From contig NZ_QGKU01000033.1 in NCBI RefSeq assembly GCF_003172915.1, positions 124,001 to 188,000 of the forward strand: DNA of 64,000 bases, written 5' to 3'. The notes under the pieces are model-generated. The model had not been told where the DNA came from. It ran no database searches and was given only the letters and a program-made list of their open reading frames with translations. The DNA comes from Meridianimarinicoccus roseus. GTDB taxonomy: Bacteria > Pseudomonadota > Alphaproteobacteria > Rhodobacterales > Rhodobacteraceae. The position numbers and the translations under genes are program-made. Positions 24,024-33,337 of this stretch are shown one piece after another (within the stretch, counting starts at the first letter, position 1; every line of letters begins with the position of its first letter).

Positions 24024-25115
24024 ATGCCGCGACGGATCGGTTTCTTGCTGCTCAGGGATTTCGCGCTGATGTCCTGCGCGGCGGCGGTCGAACCGCTGCG
24101 CGCGGCGAACCTTCTGCAGGACCGGGCGCTTTATGACCTGACTTTCCTGTCGGTGAATGGCGGGCGCGCCGCGGCGTCGGTCGGGGCGGGGTTCGATACG
24201 GTCGCGCTGCGCGATGTGACCGCGCCGTTCGACATGGTGTTCGTGGTCGCGGGGGGCAATCCGATGGGCGCGCGCCATGTCGAGGCATGGCGCTTCCTGC
24301 GTGCGCAGGGACGGCGCGGGGTCGCGCTTGGCGGGATCTCGGGCGGGGCTGCGGTGCTGGCGCAGGCCGGACTGATGGCGGGGCGCCGGTTCACGGTGCA
24401 CTGGCAACACTACGACGCGCTGCGCGAGGAGTCCGCCGACTACCTGATGGAACGGCGACTGTTCGTGATCGACCGCGACCGGTTCACCTGCGCGGGCGGA
24501 GCGGCGCCGCTGGACATGATGCACGCGTTGATCACCACGCATCACGGCGCCGGGCTGGCGACCCGCGTGGCGGACTGGTTCATCCACACCCGCATCCGCG
24601 ACGCGGACGACCCGCAGCGCACCGGCACCGCCGAACGGTACCGCATACACGACCCGGTGCTGGTGGCGACGGTGGACCTTATGGAAAGCCACATCGCCGA
24701 CCCGCTGAGCCTGGATCAACTCGCCGCGCTGGCGGGGACCAGCCCGCGCCACCTGCAACGCCAGTTCCGGATGCGGATGGGCACCAGCCTGATGCGTTTC
24801 TACCGCGACCTGCGGCTGGACAAGGCGCGCGACCTGCTGGCGCAGACCGCCCTGCCCGTGCTGGAGGTCGCGCTGGCCACCGGCTTCGCCAACGGCGCGC
24901 ATTTCGCCCGCGCGTTCCGCGACAGGTTCGGACAGCGCCCATCGGCCCTGCGCGCAGGGTCCGACGGGGACGCGGGCGACCAAGAGGGGCCGAAGTGGCG
25001 GGAGGGGCCCGAGCGGTCGGCGAACGCGGTTGCGGGCGGGGGTGCGGCATTGGCGGCAGGCCGAACCGGACAAAAGCCGGGGATCGGACTGGAAGGCCGG
25101 ATGAAACTGACTTAG
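24024..25115 (+). CDS. glxA: GlxA-family transcriptional regulator (DJ-1/PfpI-like domain plus AraC HTH)
   Basis: 363 residues. The N-terminal DJ-1/PfpI-like domain (about 1-170) starts 'RRIGFLLLRDFALMSCAAAV' and keeps the fold pattern, with 'GGISGGAAVLAQAGLMAGRR' in the nucleophile region but no catalytic Cys. The C-terminal AraC domain (about 215-310) shows two helix-turn-helix units, 'SLDQLAALAGTSPRHLQRQF' and 'VLEVALATGFANGAHFARAF'. ATG 24024 has AAGGAG upstream. The last roughly 50 residues are low-complexity and poorly conserved. GlxA-type regulators sit beside mgs/sox genes in rhizobia and probably respond to a pathway intermediate. It is divergent from soxB, fitting control of both directions. 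Confidence 0.85.
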   Translation: MPRRIGFLLLRDFALMSCAAAVEPLRAANLLQDRALYDLTFLSVNGGRAAASVGAGFDTVALRDVTAPFDMVFVVAGGNPMGARHVEAWRFLRAQGRRGVALGGISGGAAVLAQAGLMAGRRFTVHWQHYDALREESADYLMERRLFVIDRDRFTCAGGAAPLDMMHALITTHHGAGLATRVADWFIHTRIRDADDPQRTGTAERYRIHDPVLVATVDLMESHIADPLSLDQLAALAGTSPRHLQRQFRMRMGTSLMRFYRDLRLDKARDLLAQTALPVLEVALATGFANGAHFARAFRDRFGQRPSALRAGSDGDAGDQEGPKWREGPERSANAVAGGGAALAAGRTGQKPGIGLEGRMKLT

Positions 25116-25157
25116 CCTCGAAACGGTGATCACGGGTGCGGCCCGGTCAGGAGCTTC

Positions 25158-25787
25158 ATGACAGACACGGCATTCAGGCAGGATCCGCACAAGGTCCGCG
25201 ACAGGCGCGAGAAGAACCTGGAGGTGGCGATCGGCCGCGAGGTGCGGGCCTTCCGCCACCAGCAGGACATGACCGTCGCCGAACTGTCCGAAAAAACCGG
25301 GCTGAGCATGGGAATGCTGTCGAAGATCGAGAACGGCAACATCTCACCCTCGCTGAACACGCTGCAGGTGCTCGCCGGCGCGCTGAGCGTCCCGCTGACC
25401 GCCTTCTTCCGCCGCTTCGAGGAACGCCGCGAGGCGGTTCATGTGAAGAACGGCGAGGCGGTTGAGATCCACCGCGCCGGCACGCGGGCTGGGCACCAAT
25501 ACAATTTGCTGGGGCACATCGGCTCCAACAGCAGTGGCGTGGTCGTGGAGCCCTACCTGATCACGCTGTCCGAGACGTCGGACGTGTTTCCGACCTTCCA
25601 GCATGACGGGATCGAGTTGCTCTACATGCTGGAGGGCGAGGTGCGCTACCGCCACGGCGACCGGCTTTATGACCTTGCGCCCGGCGACAGTTTCTTCTTC
25701 GACGCGGATGCGCCGCACGGGCCCGAGGAACTGACCCGCCTGCCCGCACGATTCCTGTCGATCATCGCCTACCCGCAATCCTCGTGA
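25158..25787 (+). CDS. XRE-family HTH regulator with C-terminal cupin domain
   Basis: 209 residues. The helix-turn-helix spans about 22-78 with 'MTVAELSEKTGLSMGMLSKI' and 'NISPSLNTLQVLAGALSVPL'. The cupin sensor domain lies at about 125-205, with 'GIELLYMLEGEVRYRHGDRL' and 'LAPGDSFFFDADAPHGPEEL'. It starts at ATG 25158 after CAGGAG. XRE-cupin regulators commonly sense small amino-acid or amine ligands. It lies between the GlxA-type regulator and mgsA in the same direction. The palindrome upstream of mgsA is a candidate target. Confidence 0.88.
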   Translation: MTDTAFRQDPHKVRDRREKNLEVAIGREVRAFRHQQDMTVAELSEKTGLSMGMLSKIENGNISPSLNTLQVLAGALSVPLTAFFRRFEERREAVHVKNGEAVEIHRAGTRAGHQYNLLGHIGSNSSGVVVEPYLITLSETSDVFPTFQHDGIELLYMLEGEVRYRHGDRLYDLAPGDSFFFDADAPHGPEELTRLPARFLSIIAYPQSS

Positions 25788-25879
25788 CAGCCGCCAAGGA
25801 CCGGTGAGGCCCGGCGCCTGCGTTTCGCGCGCGGGAGTGCCGCGCATTTGCGCATCCGTGGGATCATTTCTTGCTTTTC

Positions 25880-25896
25880 AGGAAACATACTTTCCT
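25880..25896. promoter_or_regulatory. candidate operator AGGAAA-CATAC-TTTCCT upstream of mgsA
   Basis: Perfect 6-bp inverted repeat with a 5-nt centre in an A/T-rich patch, 49 nt before the mgsA start. A TTGCTT sequence (25871) and TTTAAAT (25896-25902) around it could form -35/-10 promoter elements, which would place the palindrome inside the promoter. Confidence 0.45.
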
Positions 25897-25945
25897 TTAA
25901 ATGGGGTATGCGCCACAAAGGCGACGCGGGCACGGAGGGAAGTTC

Positions 25946-26848
25946 ATGTGCGGCATTGTTGGGTTGTTCCTCAAGGACAGCCGCCTGGAGCCCGAGCTGG
26001 GCGCGATGCTGACCGCGATGCTGGTCACGATGACGGACCGCGGCCCGGACAGCGCCGGAATCGCGATCTACAACGCCGATGCCGAGAAGCCGTTCAAGAT
26101 CACCGTGCAGTCGCCGGAGGGCGACACGGAATTCGGCACGCTGGCCGACCGGGTGGCCGCCCTGACTGGTGCGCCCGCGCGGCTGGAGCGCAAGGGCTCC
26201 CACGCGGTGCTGGCGCTGGGGCGCGACCGGGCGAAGGCCGTGCTTGCGATGATCCGGTCCGATTTTCCAGGCCTGCGGATCATGAGCCAGGGCAACCGGA
26301 TCGAGATCTTCAAGGAAACCGGCCTTCCGCAGTCGGTCGCGGAGGCGTTCGGCGTTGCGGCGATGCGCGGCACCCACGGGATCGGCCACACGCGGATGGC
26401 GACGGAGTCCGCTGTCACGACGCTGGGCGCGCACCCGTTCTCGACCGGGCCGGACCAATGCCTTGTCCATAACGGCTCGCTCTCCAACCACAATTCGCTG
26501 CGCCGTCAACTCGTGCGTGACGGGATGCGCTTCGAGACAGAGAACGACAGCGAGGTCGCTGCGGCCTACCTGACCCACCGCCTGCAGGAGGGCCGCGACC
26601 TTGGCGGCGCATTGCGCGACGGATTGGCCGATCTCGACGGGTTCTACACCTTCGTGGTCGGCACCGAGACCGGCTTCGGCGTGCTGCGCGACCCGATCGC
26701 CTGCAAACCCGCCGTAATGGCCGAAACCGACCGCTATGTCGCCTTCGGTTCGGAGTACCGCGCGCTGGTGGACCTGCCCGGCATCCGCGAGGCCCGCGTC
26801 TGGGAACCGCAGCCCGCCGAAGTGTATTTCTGGGAGCGCGCCGCATGA
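25946..26848 (+). CDS. mgsA: N-methylglutamate synthase subunit A (class II glutamine amidotransferase-type)
   Basis: 300 residues. It starts MCGIVGLFL, so Met removal exposes Cys as the N-terminal nucleophile of a class II glutamine amidotransferase. 'MTDRGPDSAGIAIYN', 'GIGHTRMATES' and 'NGSLSNHNSLRRQL' are the Arg/Asn substrate-binding segments. The start chosen puts Cys at position 2 and has GGAGGGAAG upstream. In N-methylglutamate synthase this subunit (GlxB-like) is related to the N-terminal domain of glutamate synthase; the complex makes N-methylglutamate from glutamate and methylamine-derived nitrogen. It overlaps mgsB by 4 nt (ATGA). Confidence 0.9.
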   Translation: MCGIVGLFLKDSRLEPELGAMLTAMLVTMTDRGPDSAGIAIYNADAEKPFKITVQSPEGDTEFGTLADRVAALTGAPARLERKGSHAVLALGRDRAKAVLAMIRSDFPGLRIMSQGNRIEIFKETGLPQSVAEAFGVAAMRGTHGIGHTRMATESAVTTLGAHPFSTGPDQCLVHNGSLSNHNSLRRQLVRDGMRFETENDSEVAAAYLTHRLQEGRDLGGALRDGLADLDGFYTFVVGTETGFGVLRDPIACKPAVMAETDRYVAFGSEYRALVDLPGIREARVWEPQPAEVYFWERAA

Positions 26849-27531
26849 CCACCATGCTCGATCTGAACGAAACCCCGCTGCGCGATGTCAACGCGGCCCT
26901 GCAGGCGACCGCCGGGATGCAGCCGAATACCGCGTTCGAGATCGTCAATCCGCGCGGCAGTCACGCGCTGGCGGTCGGGCTGAACGCGCCGATCTCGGTG
27001 CGGATCAAGGGGTCCACCGGCTATTACTGCGCGGGCATGAACCAGCACGCCAACGTCATCGTGCAGGGGTCGGTCGGCCCCGGCGTGGCCGAGAACATGA
27101 TGTCAGGCACCGTCGTTGTGGAAGGCGACGCCAGCCAGTACGCCGGGGCGACCGGGCATGGCGGGCTGCTGGTCGTGCGCGGCAACGCATCGTCGCGCTG
27201 CGGCATCTCCATGAAGGGGATCGACATCGTGGTACAGGGCAGCATCGGCCACATGTCGGCCTTCATGGCACAGAAGGGCAACCTTGTCGTACTGGGCGAC
27301 GCGGGCGACGCGCTTGGGGACAGCCTGTACGAGGCGCGGCTCTTCGTGCGCGGGTCCGTTGCATCGCTGGGTACCGACTGCGTCGAGAAGGAGATGCTGC
27401 CGGAACACGTCGACCTGCTGAGGGACCTGCTGGCACGGGCCGAGGTCGAGGCCGACCCGTCAGAGTTCCGCCGCTACGGATCGGCGCGCACGCTTTACAA
27501 TTTTCATATCGACAACGCGCAGGCGTATTGA
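26845..27531 (+). CDS. mgsB: N-methylglutamate synthase subunit B (glutamate synthase GXGXG-type)
   Basis: 228 residues built of the right-handed beta-helix of the glutamate synthase GXGXG domain: repeated 'VIVQGSVGPGVAENM', 'VVVEGDASQYAGATGHGG', 'IVVQGSIGHMSAFM', 'LVVLGDAGDALGDSLYEARL'. It corresponds to GlxC. It is a structural subunit with no separate catalytic site visible, joining the amidotransferase and FMN subunits. It starts within the mgsA stop (ATGA). Confidence 0.9.
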   Translation: MTTMLDLNETPLRDVNAALQATAGMQPNTAFEIVNPRGSHALAVGLNAPISVRIKGSTGYYCAGMNQHANVIVQGSVGPGVAENMMSGTVVVEGDASQYAGATGHGGLLVVRGNASSRCGISMKGIDIVVQGSIGHMSAFMAQKGNLVVLGDAGDALGDSLYEARLFVRGSVASLGTDCVEKEMLPEHVDLLRDLLARAEVEADPSEFRRYGSARTLYNFHIDNAQAY

Positions 27532-27541
27532 GGCGTATGGC

Positions 27542-28873
27542 ATGAAGGACAACGACACCCCACGCACCCTGCCCCGCCAGAGCGCAACCTTCACCCGGGA
27601 GGTGAACGCCGAGATCCGGCGCGCCGCCGCGACCGGCATCTACGACATCCGGGGCGGCGGGGCGAAACGGCGGGTGCCGCATTTCGACGACCTGCTGTTC
27701 CTTGGCGCGTCGATCTCGCGCTACCCGCTGGAGGGCTACCGCGAACGCTGCGACACCGCCGTGACGCTGGGCACCCGTTTCGCCGCCAAGCCGTTGGAAC
27801 TGGCGATCCCGATCACCATCGCGGGCATGAGCTTCGGGTCGCTTTCGGGTCCGGCGAAAGAAGCGCTGGGGCGCGGCGCGACGCTGGCCGGCACCTCGAC
27901 CACCACGGGCGACGGCGGCATGACTGAAGAGGAGCGCGGGCATTCGGAAAAGCTGGTCTACCAGTACCTGCCCTCGCGCTACGGCATGAACCCGGACGAT
28001 CTGCGCCGCGCCGACGCGATCGAGATCGTCGTGGGTCAGGGCGCCAAGCCCGGCGGCGGCGGGATGCTGCTGGGCCAGAAGATCACCGACAGGGTCGCCG
28101 GAATGCGCGATCTGCCGGTAGGAATCGACCAGCGGTCGGCCTGCCGCCATCCGGACTGGACCGGGCCCGACGATCTAGAGATCAAGATCCTCGAGTTGCG
28201 CGAGATCACGGGCTGGGAAAAGCCGATCTACATCAAGATCGGCGGCGCGCGGCCCTATTACGACACGGCGCTGGCTGTGAAGGCGGGCGCGGACGTGGTC
28301 GTGCTGGACGGGATGCAGGGTGGCACAGCCGCCACGCAGGACGTGTTCATCGAGCATGTCGGCCAGCCCACGCTGGCCTGCATCCGCCCCGCCGTTCGCG
28401 CGCTGCAGGAGCTTGGGATGCACCGCAAGGTGCAGCTTGTCGTGTCGGGTGGCATTCGAACCGGCGCGGACGTGGCAAAGGCACTGGCACTGGGGGCCGA
28501 CGCCGTGTCCATCGGCACCGCGGCACTGATCGCGCTGGGGGACAACGACCCGCGCTGGGAGGCAGAATACAACGAGCTGGGCACCACCGCCGGAGCCTAT
28601 GACGACTGGCACGAAGGCCGTGATCCGGCCGGGATCACCACGCAGGACCCGTCGCTCATGGCGCGGCTCGACCCGGTGGCGGCAGGACGGCGCCTTCGCA
28701 ACTACCTGAACGTTCTCACGCTGGAGGCTCAGACCATCGCGCGCGCCTGCGGCAAGAGCCATGTGCACAATCTCGAACCTGAGGACCTGTGCGCGCTGAC
28801 CGTGGAAGCCGCGGCGATGGCCGGCGTGCCGCTGGCCGGGACCGACTGGATCCCCGGACGCGGCGGATATTGA
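27542..28873 (+). CDS. mgsC: N-methylglutamate synthase subunit C (FMN-binding glutamate synthase family)
   Basis: 443 residues, TIM-barrel FMN domain of the glutamate synthase family. 'ITIAGMSFGSLSGPAKEAL', 'GDGGMTEEERGHSEKLVYQY' and 'VVLDGMQGGTAATQD' are the conserved FMN/substrate segments. 'VVSGGIRTGADVAKALALGA' binds the FMN phosphate. It corresponds to GlxD. It lies 10 nt after mgsB and 10 nt before gmaS, with no promoter gap, so the four genes form one unit. Confidence 0.92.
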   Translation: MKDNDTPRTLPRQSATFTREVNAEIRRAAATGIYDIRGGGAKRRVPHFDDLLFLGASISRYPLEGYRERCDTAVTLGTRFAAKPLELAIPITIAGMSFGSLSGPAKEALGRGATLAGTSTTTGDGGMTEEERGHSEKLVYQYLPSRYGMNPDDLRRADAIEIVVGQGAKPGGGGMLLGQKITDRVAGMRDLPVGIDQRSACRHPDWTGPDDLEIKILELREITGWEKPIYIKIGGARPYYDTALAVKAGADVVVLDGMQGGTAATQDVFIEHVGQPTLACIRPAVRALQELGMHRKVQLVVSGGIRTGADVAKALALGADAVSIGTAALIALGDNDPRWEAEYNELGTTAGAYDDWHEGRDPAGITTQDPSLMARLDPVAAGRRLRNYLNVLTLEAQTIARACGKSHVHNLEPEDLCALTVEAAAMAGVPLAGTDWIPGRGGY

Positions 28874-28883
28874 GGAGAAGCCG

Positions 28884-30191
28884 ATGACACGCGACCTTGC
28901 AGAGTTCGCCCGCGAGACGGGCATCCGGTATTTCATGATCTCCTTCACCGATCTTGCGGGCGGGCAGCGCGCCAAGCTGGTCCCGGCGCAGGCGATCGCC
29001 GACATGCAGGCGGACGGTGCGGGCTTTGCCGGTTTCGCGACATGGCTGGACCTGACCCCGGCGCATCCCGACATGCTGGCCGTGCCCGACGCGGACGCGG
29101 CGGTGGTGCTGCCGTGGAAGCCGGACGTCGCTTGGGTGCCCGCCAACCCGGTGATGGAGGGCTTGCCGGTGGACCAGGCGCCGCGCAACGTGCTGCGCCG
29201 CCAGATCGACCTCGCCGCGGCGGCGGGGCTGCGCGTGAAGACCGGGGTGGAGGCGGAGTTCTTCCTGCTTGAACCGGACGGACGCGCGATTTCCGACCCG
29301 CAGGACGTCGCGGAGAAGCCGTGCTACGACCAGCAGGCGGTGATGCGCCGCTATGACGTGGTGGCCGAGATCTGCGACTACATGCTGGAACTGGGCTGGA
29401 ACCCGTACCAGAACGACCACGAAGACGCGAACGGCCAGTTCGAGATGAACTGGGACTACGCAGATGCGCTGGTGACTGCCGATCGCCACAGCTTCTTCAA
29501 GTTCATGGTCCGTTCGGTGGCCGAGAAGCATGGCCTGCGCGCGACCTTCATGCCAAAGCCGGTCGCGGGCCTGACCGGCAACGGCTGCCATGCGCATGTG
29601 TCGGTCTGGGACATGGACGGCACGACCAACGCCTTCGCCGACGACGCGGCGGAACTTGGACTGTCGGCGCGGGGGCGGCATTTCCTGGGCGGGATCATGA
29701 CCCATGCCGCCGCGATGTGCGCGATCACCAACCCGACGGTGAACAGCTACAAGCGGCTGAACGCGCCGCGCACGCTGTCGGGCGCGACCTGGGCGCCGAA
29801 CACGGTGACATGGACCGGCAACAACCGCACGCACATGGTGCGCGTGCCCGGGCCCGGGCGATTCGAGTTGCGGCTGCCAGATGGCGCGGCGAACCCTTAC
29901 CTGCTGCAGGCCGCGATCATCGCGGCAGGGCTTGACGGGCTGGACAGGCAGGCCGATCCCGGCCCGCGCCGTGACATTGACATGTATGCAGAGGGGCATC
30001 TTGCAAGCGATGCGGAAAAGCTACCGCTGAACCTGCTGGACGCGCTGCGCGCCTTCGATGCCGACAGCGCGTTCCGGGGCGCGATGGGAGACGGCTTTGC
30101 CGACGCTTTCCTGAAGATCAAGCACGCTGAATGGCTGTCCTACACGGCCCATTTCTCGGAATGGGAGCGGGTGAACACGCTTGATGTCTGA
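28884..30191 (+). CDS. gmaS: gamma-glutamylmethylamide synthetase (glutamine-synthetase family)
   Basis: 435 residues. Glutamine-synthetase fold with the N-terminal 'GGQRAKLVPAQAIADMQADG' segment and the catalytic metal-binding 'VKTGVEAEFFLL' (about 113-124). Further matches are 'NDHEDANGQFEMNW' (about 178-191), 'HGLRATFMPKP' and 'RVPGPGRFELRLPDGAANPY'. The sequence closely follows GmaS proteins of methylamine-using roseobacters. The enzyme joins methylamine to glutamate using ATP, giving gamma-glutamylmethylamide for the mgsABC step. ATG 28884 has AGGAG. Non-methylotrophic relatives (GlnT-like) exist, so activity is strongly suggested by context rather than proved. Confidence 0.9.
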   Translation: MTRDLAEFARETGIRYFMISFTDLAGGQRAKLVPAQAIADMQADGAGFAGFATWLDLTPAHPDMLAVPDADAAVVLPWKPDVAWVPANPVMEGLPVDQAPRNVLRRQIDLAAAAGLRVKTGVEAEFFLLEPDGRAISDPQDVAEKPCYDQQAVMRRYDVVAEICDYMLELGWNPYQNDHEDANGQFEMNWDYADALVTADRHSFFKFMVRSVAEKHGLRATFMPKPVAGLTGNGCHAHVSVWDMDGTTNAFADDAAELGLSARGRHFLGGIMTHAAAMCAITNPTVNSYKRLNAPRTLSGATWAPNTVTWTGNNRTHMVRVPGPGRFELRLPDGAANPYLLQAAIIAAGLDGLDRQADPGPRRDIDMYAEGHLASDAEKLPLNLLDALRAFDADSAFRGAMGDGFADAFLKIKHAEWLSYTAHFSEWERVNTLDV

Positions 30192-30206
30192 CCGCGGCGG
30201 GTGCGC

Positions 30207-30740
30207 CTAGCCGGTCACGCCAAGGCCCCCGCATGGCGGTGCCGCCATGGCCGCACCGATCGCGGCGCTCGCGTCCGACGGGGTGCAGAGCGCGGTATCG
30301 AGATGCAGCGCCGCGTCCGTCCATGGCGCGTAGTCGCGGGCCTGCACCCTGGTCCAGTCCGGCAGCACCAGCCCCGGCACGTCCGGCGCCCGGCCTTCCA
30401 CGCGACGCCTGTGCAACGCGGCATCGCTGCACAGGATTTCCACCCCCAACAGCCGCGCACCAACCCGGTCCGCCGCAGCGGCGAAGATTGCGCGGGTCAG
30501 CGGCCACGGGTTCACGCTGTCGACGATGACGCAATGGCCGACCGACAGGTTGGACGCCGCCAGCGCCGCCGCGATGTGATAGCTGTCGGGCCCGATATCG
30601 CGTCCCGGATCACGGGCCCAGATGGCGGCGTCGATCTCGTCGATACGCAGCCAGACCGCACCGCTGTCCCGCGCAAAATGCCGGGCGATGGTGGATTTGC
30701 CGGTCCCCGGAAGCCCGGCTAGCGCAACGAGGGTGGACAT
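30207..30740 (-). CDS. P-loop kinase-like ATPase
   Basis: 177 residues. Walker A 'GLPGTGKSTIARHFA' (about 9-23), then 'VWLRIDEIDAAIW' and 'CVIVDSVNP', as in the AAA_33 group of small P-loop kinases (gluconate-kinase or zeta-like fold). The substrate is unknown. It ends 15 nt from the gmaS stop on the other strand and lies 68 nt downstream of the cupin gene. It may be the last gene of the biuret/formamide operon or independent of it. Confidence 0.75.
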   Translation of the reverse strand: MSTLVALAGLPGTGKSTIARHFARDSGAVWLRIDEIDAAIWARDPGRDIGPDSYHIAAALAASNLSVGHCVIVDSVNPWPLTRAIFAAAADRVGARLLGVEILCSDAALHRRRVEGRAPDVPGLVLPDWTRVQARDYAPWTDAALHLDTALCTPSDASAAIGAAMAAPPCGGLGVTG

Positions 30741-30808
30741 GGGGCGTCTCCGTCAGGCGCCCCCACCCTAGCCCGGCGGTCGCCGCACGCCAAGCGGCGC
30801 AGTCCGGT

Positions 30809-31150
30809 TTACCCATCGTCGAGGATGCGGACGGGCCTTTCCCACTGGATCAGCACGGTGCAGCCCTGGTCCGAGCGAACGGAGTGCTGCGTCCCGGGCG
30901 GGTTGACCACAAGCGCGCCGACCTCGTGGCGGCCGTTCTCGTCGGTCTGCGCGCCGTCCAGCACCAGAACCGTCTCCAGCCCCGGATGGCTATGCAGCGG
31001 CACGGTCGCGCCCGGCGAATAGCGCAGCAGCGCCACGTCCGGCGGCCCCTGCACCAGGCGGCAGATCTCGACCCCGTCGCGGAATGGCTCGAAAACCATG
31101 TCGCGCCAGCCGCCGGCAAGCAGGGCGGGAAAGCTGCGCGCCTCAGCCAT
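30809..31150 (-). CDS. ChrR-like single-domain cupin
   Basis: 113 residues forming one cupin barrel. The first metal-binding motif is '[16 protein letters not shown]' (HxH, then Glu) and the second is '[10 protein letters not shown]' with a later His. This resembles the cupin domain of ChrR anti-sigma factors. It may be a small metal enzyme or a sensor. ATG 31150 overlaps the upstream hydrolase gene stop by 8 nt (ATGGCTGA), so it is part of the same operon. Its function in organic-nitrogen use is unknown. Confidence 0.75.
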   Translation of the reverse strand: MAEARSFPALLAGGWRDMVFEPFRDGVEICRLVQGPPDVALLRYSPGATVPLHSHPGLETVLVLDGAQTDENGRHEVGALVVNPPGTQHSVRSDQGCTVLIQWERPVRILDDG

Positions 31151-31817
31151 GATCGCCCCCGATCCCGGCAAGGATCGCCGCCACCGGCGCGGTCCAGCCC
31201 ACAATCGCCCCCTGCGCGCGGATCATCTCGAACGTTGCCTGCCGGAAGGCCGGGAAGTAGCTTTCGGTCGCGTCCTCGGCCAGAAGGCATTCATAGCCGC
31301 GGTCATTGGCCTCGCGCATGGTGGTCTGCACGCAGACCTCCGTCGTCACACCCGCGAACAGAAGCTGCCGCAGTCCCATCCCGGTCAGCACCTCGGCCAG
31401 GGGCGTGGCGTGGAAGGCGCCCTTTCCGGGCTTGTCGATCACCGTCTCGCCCGGCAACGGCGCAAGTTCAGGCACGATTTCGGCCCCCGGTTCGCCCGCG
31501 ATCAGGATGCGTCCCATAGGGCCGCGATCGCCGATCGTGGGCGTGGCACCACCCCGCGCCCGCTTGGCCGGTGGACAGTCGGACAGGTCCGGGCGGTGAC
31601 ATTCGCGCGTGTGGATCACAGGCAGTCCCGCGGCGCGCACCCCGTCCAGCAGCGCGCGCACCGCGGGGATGATCGCCTGCAGCGGCGCGACATCATTTCC
31701 CAGCGCGGCGCCGAAGCCCCCCGGTTCGATGAAATCGCGCTGCATGTCGATCACGATCAGCCCGATCCCGCCGCGCCGCAGCGGAAAATCGAACGGCTCG
31801 GCGCGGATCACGCTCAT
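31143..31817 (-). CDS. isochorismatase-family cysteine hydrolase (BiuH paralogue)
   Basis: 224 residues. The catalytic triad of amide-cleaving isochorismatase-like hydrolases is visible: Asp24 in 'IVIDMQRDF', Lys129 in 'DKPGKGAF' and Cys162 in '[20 protein letters not shown]'. It resembles the biuret hydrolase encoded two genes upstream, but the opening segment is shorter and the linker differs. It therefore probably hydrolyses a related N-carbamoyl or ureido compound. ATG 31817 overlaps the ABC ATPase stop (ATGA). Alternatives: a nicotinamidase-like or N-carbamoylsarcosine amidase-like activity. Confidence 0.82.
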   Translation of the reverse strand: MSVIRAEPFDFPLRRGGIGLIVIDMQRDFIEPGGFGAALGNDVAPLQAIIPAVRALLDGVRAAGLPVIHTRECHRPDLSDCPPAKRARGGATPTIGDRGPMGRILIAGEPGAEIVPELAPLPGETVIDKPGKGAFHATPLAEVLTGMGLRQLLFAGVTTEVCVQTTMREANDRGYECLLAEDATESYFPAFRQATFEMIRAQGAIVGWTAPVAAILAGIGGDHG

Positions 31818-33337
31818 GCGTGGCCTCCCATGTGCTGGCCCAGTGTCGCCGGGTCCGATGCAGCGGCGGTGGTTTCGTGAACGATCCGCCCCTCGGACAT
31901 GACCAGCACCCGGTCGGACAGCTCCAGGATCTCGTCCAGATCCTCGGACATCAGCAGCACACCGGCGCCCGCGTTCCGCGCTGCCATGATCCGCGCACGG
32001 ATCTCGGACACAGCCGACACATCCAGCCCGAAGCACGGGTTGGAAATGACGAGCACATCCACGTCGCCGGTCAACTCGCGGGCCAGCACCGCGCGCTGCA
32101 CGTTGCCGCCTGACAGCGCCGCGATGGGTGCATCAAGCGAGGCCGCCTTGACCTTGAACGCGGCAACAAGATCAGCCGCGCGGGCGCGCATTTCGCGCCC
32201 CGACAGCCAGAAACGGGTGCCGCTGCCGTTCAGATCGAAGCTGCGAAAGCCGATGTTCTCGGCCACCGACATGCGCGGCGCGCAAGCGTTGTGCAGCGGT
32301 TCCTCGGGAAGATAGCGCACCGCGCGCAGCCGCGCCTCGGCCCGGCTGGCGGTGTAGGGCGCGCCCTTGACCTCGATCTCGCCAGCCTCCAGCGGGCGCT
32401 GCCCGGTGAGGATTTCCATCAGTTCCATCTGGCCGTTGCCCGAGATGCCTGCGATGCCCACGATCTCGCCCGCGCGAACCTGGAGCGCGTCGATGGCGAT
32501 GTCCTTCAGACCGGACCGGTCCCGCGCCCGTGCGGCGCGCAGCGCCAGCACCGGCGCGCCCGCTCTGCCGGTGCGCGGGGCGGGTTCGGCGATGGCGGCG
32601 TCTCCCATCATCATCGCCGCCATGTCGGAATGCGACAGGTCAGCGACGCGCCCACCGCCGACCAGCCGACCGCGCCGCAACACCGACACCTCGTCGGCGA
32701 AGGCGGTCACCTCACGGAACTTGTGGGTGATCATCAGCACGGTGATCTGCCCAGCCTCGCACAGCGCGCGGACATGGCCCAGCACCTCATCCGCCTCGTC
32801 GGGCGTGAGAACGGATGTCGGTTCGTCGAGGATCAGGAAGCGCCGCCCGAGATAGAGCTGCTTGAGAATCTCCAGCTTCTGCTTCTCGCCCGCCGCGAGC
32901 GCCCGGACCGGCTGATCGAGCGGCACGCGGAACGGCATCCGGTCCATGAAGGCCGCCAACGCCGCGCGTTCGGCGCGCCAGTCGATGACCCTTGGCGCGT
33001 CGGGGCGGCTGATCACGAGGTTCTCGGCGGCGGTCAGCGACGGGACCAGCGTAAAATGCTGGTAGACCATCCCAAGACCCAGCGCATGCGCCGCGCGCGG
33101 ATCTGGCACCCGCGCCTCGCGCCCGGCGACCAGCATCTCGCCCGCCGTGGCATGGTAGAAGCCCATCATGCATTTGACGAGCGTGGACTTGCCCGCGCCG
33201 TTCTCGCCCAGCAGCGCGTGAAAGCTGCCCGGCGCTATGCGGATCGACACGTCGTCAAGCGCCGTGAACGCGCCGAAGCGCATCGTCATGTGCAACGTTT
33301 CGACCCCGATGGCGCCCTGCGGCAGGTCGGGGGTCAT
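31814..33337 (-). CDS. BMP-type ABC transporter ATP-binding protein (two fused NBDs)
   Basis: 507 residues with two nucleotide-binding domains, as in RbsA/YufO-type importers. NBD1 is complete: Walker A '[10 protein letters not shown]' (about 39), Walker B '[10 protein letters not shown]'. NBD2 is degenerate in the way typical of the family: '[10 protein letters not shown]' replaces Walker A and '[12 protein letters not shown]' lacks the catalytic Glu. ATG 33337 overlaps the biuret hydrolase stop (ATGA). The gene lies between the two hydrolase genes rather than beside its permeases, binding transport and hydrolysis into one transcript. Confidence 0.92.
   Translation of the reverse strand: MTPDLPQGAIGVETLHMTMRFGAFTALDDVSIRIAPGSFHALLGENGAGKSTLVKCMMGFYHATAGEMLVAGREARVPDPRAAHALGLGMVYQHFTLVPSLTAAENLVISRPDAPRVIDWRAERAALAAFMDRMPFRVPLDQPVRALAAGEKQKLEILKQLYLGRRFLILDEPTSVLTPDEADEVLGHVRALCEAGQITVLMITHKFREVTAFADEVSVLRRGRLVGGGRVADLSHSDMAAMMMGDAAIAEPAPRTGRAGAPVLALRAARARDRSGLKDIAIDALQVRAGEIVGIAGISGNGQMELMEILTGQRPLEAGEIEVKGAPYTASRAEARLRAVRYLPEEPLHNACAPRMSVAENIGFRSFDLNGSGTRFWLSGREMRARAADLVAAFKVKAASLDAPIAALSGGNVQRAVLARELTGDVDVLVISNPCFGLDVSAVSEIRARIMAARNAGAGVLLMSEDLDEILELSDRVLVMSEGRIVHETTAAASDPATLGQHMGGHA

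Noticed and set aside
23898-25259. Upstream extension of the soxB frame across the GlxA-type regulator
   Set aside because: Beta subunits begin at the MRYS-type N-terminus encoded at 23897. The extension is antisense to a clear AraC-type regulator and has Arg/Pro-rich composition.
31143-31817. Isochorismatase of siderophore synthesis
   Set aside because: No other siderophore genes are present; the Asp-Lys-Cys triad and similarity to the neighbouring biuret hydrolase point to amide hydrolysis.
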